A DNA stretch of 9,166 nucleotides from CAYTID01 sp964437735 (GTDB taxonomy: Bacteria > Bacteroidota > Ignavibacteria > UBA10030 > BY39). Shown here piece after piece: positions 6,888-9,166 of this stretch. The notes under the pieces are model-generated. The model was not told where the DNA came from and ran no database searches. It saw only the letters and a list, made by a program, of their open reading frames with translations. The position numbers and the translations under genes are program-made. Each line of letters begins with the position of its first letter. The first letter of the stretch is position 1. The DNA is taken from NCBI GenBank assembly GCA_964437735.1, contig CAYTID010000089.1, positions 1 to 9,166 on the forward strand, in the 5' to 3' direction.

Positions 6888-6897
6888 TGCGCTTAAC
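6881..6897. repeat. Inverted repeat, leading copy of unit 1
   Basis: CTTTCATTGCGCTTAAC on the plus strand, the reverse complement of 5981-5997 with one mismatch. It spans the GTTAAGC core-like site and the first start codon of the nuclease-like gene. Confidence 0.8.
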
Positions 6898-6948
6898 TAG
6901 TTATACACGACATATGTCGTCTATCCCGCCTATACCGGCAGATAAACG
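6894..6948. repeat. Cluster of palindromes at the leading edge of cassette-like unit 1
   Basis: Three adjacent symmetric elements: TAACTAGTTA (6894-6903), ACGACATATGTCGT (6907-6920, a perfect 14-nt palindrome) and a stem-loop with arms at 6918-6930 and 6937-6948 around the loop TATACC (about 12 pairs including G-U pairs, one bulge). They sit where the attC of a preceding cassette, or an attI or secondary site, would be expected. They share no clear blocks with elements A and B, so their identity is open. Confidence 0.45.
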
Positions 6949-7174
6949 AATTATGTTGTTATTTATTATTATTAAAATTATAGTCTTTTTACAGAACTAA
7001 TCGAGACAAATAATAATCACTCAACAACCCGTGATTAAAACTCTTTCAAATATAAAAGAAAAATAAATATGTGTCAAGCAAATTTTTAATATTTTCCCTG
7101 GCGTCGGTTTGTTTTACCCATCAAGGATTAGATTATATTTGTTTATATATCGCTTCACCTAGTATCATTTGACA
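6949..7174. other. AT-rich intergenic stretch between the T9SS Asp-box gene and unit 1
   Basis: With 6898-6948 it makes a 277-nt gap without a credible gene. It carries the sigma70-like promoter at 7047-7077. Apart from that and a short hairpin overlapping the stop of the upstream gene (7160-7177), I see no defined element. Confidence 0.5.
7047..7077 (-). promoter_or_regulatory. Sigma70-like promoter reading into the cassette-like units
   Basis: On the minus strand TTGACA (7072-7077) is followed after exactly 17 nt by TATATT (7049-7054), a perfect -35 and a 5-of-6 -10 box. The same -10 extends to TATATTTG (7047-7054), which also fits the Bacteroidetes -7 consensus TAnnTTTG. Transcription would start near 7041, giving a leader of about 155 nt before the nuclease-like gene. 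This is where a cassette promoter would be expected to act. Function is inferred from sequence only. Confidence 0.55.
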
Positions 7175-7177
7175 CTA
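7160..7177 (-). other. Short hairpin overlapping the stop of the Asp-box gene
   Basis: Arms TAGTATCA and TGACACTA pair at 7 of 8 positions around a 2-nt loop, overlapping the TAG stop (7175-7177). There is no T-run after it and the loop is too tight for a standard terminator, so it is at most a weak 3' end signal. Confidence 0.25.
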
Positions 7178-8746
7178 TTTGACCAAAACAAGTTTTTTTG
7201 TTTCCACAAAATCGGAAGTTTTCAGTGTGTAATAATACACTCCGCTTTGCATGCTCTTTGCATCGAGCAACACATCGTATTTCCCCGGCTCAATGTACTG
7301 ATCGATGAGTGTTGTAATTTCTTTTCCGAGAATATCATAAACCTTTAACGTTGCATATCCCGATCTTACAATACGGAATTCTATATTCGTATATGGATTA
7401 AACGGATTCGGGTAGTTTTGTGAGAGAAAATATTCAGATGGAAATCCCGTTTGGTCAAGAATTCCCGTGGTTGTGGAGTCTGTAACGGTGGTCATCCAGA
7501 CGCTCATTGTTGTTCCGTCCATCCGCATCCAGATGGGGTAGATTTTTCCGTTTGAAGCTGCGATATTCGTGTAATCGCCGAAAAATTTGCTTGATGATGG
7601 CGTAAAAGAAGATGCGCTTATGCGAAAATTTGTAAAAGTTTCGCCCCCGTTTGTCGATCTCCCGACATATACGTCTGTTGAACTCCCTGATAGGTCTCGC
7701 CGATCATAAAAAATAAAATACAAATATCCGTTACTTTGATCTATAGTCATCCATGGAAAGAATTGATGTGCAATTCCTTTATCGGTATTGACACGTACTG
7801 TTTGTCCCCATGAATTTCCGCCATCTGTTGATTTTATCAGGAAGACATCTGTATTGTTAGTTCCGTTGCGCTGATCTGACCACATGATATAAACTGTTCC
7901 GCGATATGGCGAATTGCTGATATCGCATGCTGTTACAGGCATTCCGTTGCAGCGGTAAATTCCCGGAACCGCAAAATCCCACCCTCCTGGCTGTGAAGTT
8001 ACAAAAATATCCGTTCCCCATGTTACACCCCCGTTGGTTGATTTGTCCAACATTATTCCGAGTGGACCTGACCAAGACGTGTACACTTCACCGTTCGGAC
8101 CGACTGCAGGGACGGCTCCTTCAACAGTCTCGTCGCTGTCGATACAATTACCACCTTTGTCACTTATACGGACGGTCGTTGACCAGTTTGTACCATTGTC
8201 AGTTGAACGTGAAAAAAGAATTCGCGTGCTGTCAGCAGTATTTGTACTTCCGTATACATCGAATTCTGTCCATGACATATAAATATTGTTCCTGTACTGA
8301 GAGTTGGTCATATCGACAGCCATCCATTCTTTATCCTGATCTTTGATGCCGTTCAGACCGACACCGACTCCGTCACTCCAACTAACTCCACCGTTGGTAG
8401 ATTTTTGTACGACGATTCTATCGAGCCATGAACCTGAAGTCGGATTTGAGAGGTGGGAATAATATAAATTCCCGAACCCATCGAATACAAGGCAGGGATC
8501 TCCCCAAACTCCTAATGTTGAAGTAAGAGTTGATTGTGTCCAGTTCAGACCGCCATTTGTAGAATTGTAGAAAAAATTTAAGTTTGCACCTCCAACAAGA
8601 TGAAGAGGATTAGTCGGGTTGATTGCTATTGCAACTTCATTCGGCGAAGTACTCGAAATATTGCTGACGCGTATATTCTGATATTGAGCATTTAATGAGA
8701 GGGAGAAAATTATTGCCAGTGTTGATATATAAATTATTTTTTTCAT
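7175..8746 (-). CDS. Secreted Asp-box (BNR/sialidase-like) beta-propeller protein with T9SS sorting domain
   Basis: 523 residues, complete. Residues 1-20 are a signal peptide with likely cleavage after LNA. Six Asp-box motifs of the S-T-[ND]-x-G-x-x-[WF] type appear at about 62-69, 116-123, 181-188, 236-243, 306-313 and 364-371, the layout of a sialidase-fold propeller. I cannot confirm the arginine triad of true sialidases, so enzymatic activity is not claimed. Residues about 435-523 are a T9SS sorting domain (SQNYPNPFNP, then the DILGKEITTLID and SGVYYYTL segments). The protein should therefore cross the inner membrane by Sec and the outer membrane by T9SS, ending secreted or surface-attached. 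The ATG is 12 nt after the stop of the upstream T9SS gene, with only a weak AAGAG before it, so the two are likely co-transcribed. Confidence 0.88.
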   Translation of the reverse strand: MKKIIYISTLAIIFSLSLNAQYQNIRVSNISSTSPNEVAIAINPTNPLHLVGGANLNFFYNSTNGGLNWTQSTLTSTLGVWGDPCLVFDGFGNLYYSHLSNPTSGSWLDRIVVQKSTNGGVSWSDGVGVGLNGIKDQDKEWMAVDMTNSQYRNNIYMSWTEFDVYGSTNTADSTRILFSRSTDNGTNWSTTVRISDKGGNCIDSDETVEGAVPAVGPNGEVYTSWSGPLGIMLDKSTNGGVTWGTDIFVTSQPGGWDFAVPGIYRCNGMPVTACDISNSPYRGTVYIMWSDQRNGTNNTDVFLIKSTDGGNSWGQTVRVNTDKGIAHQFFPWMTIDQSNGYLYFIFYDRRDLSGSSTDVYVGRSTNGGETFTNFRISASSFTPSSSKFFGDYTNIAASNGKIYPIWMRMDGTTMSVWMTTVTDSTTTGILDQTGFPSEYFLSQNYPNPFNPYTNIEFRIVRSGYATLKVYDILGKEITTLIDQYIEPGKYDVLLDAKSMQSGVYYYTLKTSDFVETKKLVLVK

Positions 8747-8758
8747 TTTGTTCTCTTT

Positions 8759-9166
8759 TTATTTCATTAAAATCATCTTTTTAACATCCGTAAATCCGCC
8801 CGATGAAATCTTATATATATAAACTCCGCTCGGCAAGTTCGACGCATCCCACGATACATCATAATAACCAGCTGGTTTGTAATTATCGACAAGCGTGGCT
8901 ACTTCACGACCGAGAACATCAAACACTTTTAATGTTACATAATTGTATCCGTTAGCTAACGGAGGCAATTGAAAATTGACAATTGTCAATGGATTAAACG
9001 GATTCGGATAATTTTGCCCTAAGTTGTAAGACGTCGGAAGAGTTTGATCACCGGAAACGCTTGAGAGGATAATGGTAAATTTTCTTGATTCACTGAATAT
9101 TCCCCAACCTCCGGCATTATTAGCCTTTACTTTCCACCAGTAGGGCTGATTGTATATCAGATTGCT
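8759..9166 (-). CDS. C-terminal part of an exported protein: FN3-like tail plus T9SS sorting domain (5' end outside window)
   Basis: 135 codons are open from the right edge to a TAA at 8759-8761. The first 36 residues (YWWKVKANNAGGWG, then SESRKFTI) look like the end of a fibronectin type III domain. After a short linker comes a sorting domain: LGQNYPNPFNP, VFDVLGREVATLVD, then SGVYIYKISSG and a basic KKMILMK end. The protein should be secreted or cell-surface; its catalytic or binding part lies outside the window. A shorter reading starting at the internal TTG/ATG-like codon near 8989 would begin inside the sorting domain and is not credible. The following Asp-box gene starts 12 nt downstream. 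Confidence 0.88.
   Translation of the reverse strand, partial: SNLIYNQPYWWKVKANNAGGWGIFSESRKFTIILSSVSGDQTLPTSYNLGQNYPNPFNPLTIVNFQLPPLANGYNYVTLKVFDVLGREVATLVDNYKPAGYYDVSWDASNLPSGVYIYKISSGGFTDVKKMILMK

Larger units (their letters stand above)
5846..6896 (-). mobile_element. Putative integron cassette 1 (nuclease-like gene plus element A)
   Basis: A 1051-bp unit between two core-like sites, containing one minus-strand gene followed, after 18 nt, by the attC-like element A. The leading edge on the minus strand reads GTTAAGC (6891-6897), matching GTTRRRY, and it is the exact complement of the R'' box GCTTAAC at 5981-5987. The start codon lies only a few nt inside the unit, as is common in cassettes that depend on an upstream promoter. 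Integration by an integron integrase is inference: neither intI nor attI is present here. Confidence 0.52.

Noticed and set aside
7160..7177. Rho-independent terminator after the Asp-box gene
   Set aside because: The loop is only 2 nt, the stem overlaps the stop codon and no T-run follows on the transcribed strand.

Overview
The window looks like chromosomal DNA from the Bacteroidota/Chlorobiota side of the tree, most likely an Ignavibacteria-type organism. The evidence is three proteins ending in type IX secretion (T9SS) C-terminal sorting domains of the 'SQNYPNPFN' style and an Oar-like TonB-dependent receptor. This is inference from protein style; no rRNA or other phylogenetic marker is present. 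Every credible gene is on the minus strand, so the window is best read from right to left. Tryptophans are coded by TGG and several genes end in TGA, so the standard code applies.

Layout from right to left. 9166-8759: C-terminal end of a large exported protein (FN3-like tail plus T9SS sorting domain). 8746-7175: complete secreted protein with six Asp-box (BNR/sialidase-type) repeats and a T9SS sorting domain, 12 nt behind the first. 7174-6898: AT-rich intergenic stretch with a good sigma70-like promoter (7047-7077) pointing left and a cluster of palindromes at its left end.

6896-4425 is the most interesting part: two gene units that look like consecutive integron gene cassettes. Unit 1 carries a putative PD-(D/E)XK restriction-endonuclease-like protein. 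Unit 2 carries a signal-peptide, seven-bladed Ycf48-like beta-propeller protein with a T9SS sorting domain, interrupted by one in-frame TGA where a Trp codon is expected. Each gene is followed by a roughly 150-nt structured element (5840-5987 and 4419-4574). The two elements share conserved blocks in the same order and an internal hairpin. In each unit the first 17-18 nt are the near-perfect reverse complement of the start of its own trailing element. That is the relation expected between a cassette's leading core site and the R'' box of its own attC, but here it extends well beyond the usual 7 nt. No integrase gene or attI lies in the window, so this would be an orphan array (CALIN-like) or the end of a larger one.

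4329-3378: a four-helix membrane protein and a cysteine-rich DUF3795 protein, overlapping by 14 nt and so probably translationally coupled. 3377-3061: intergenic DNA, presumably holding the receptor promoter. 3060-1: a TonB-dependent receptor with an N-terminal carboxypeptidase-regulatory-like domain, cut by the left edge of the window.

The flanking genes fit an outer-membrane, nutrient-scavenging lifestyle (TonB receptor, T9SS-exported beta-propeller proteins). The cassette pair is an accessory insertion carrying a nuclease and a damaged T9SS cargo gene.
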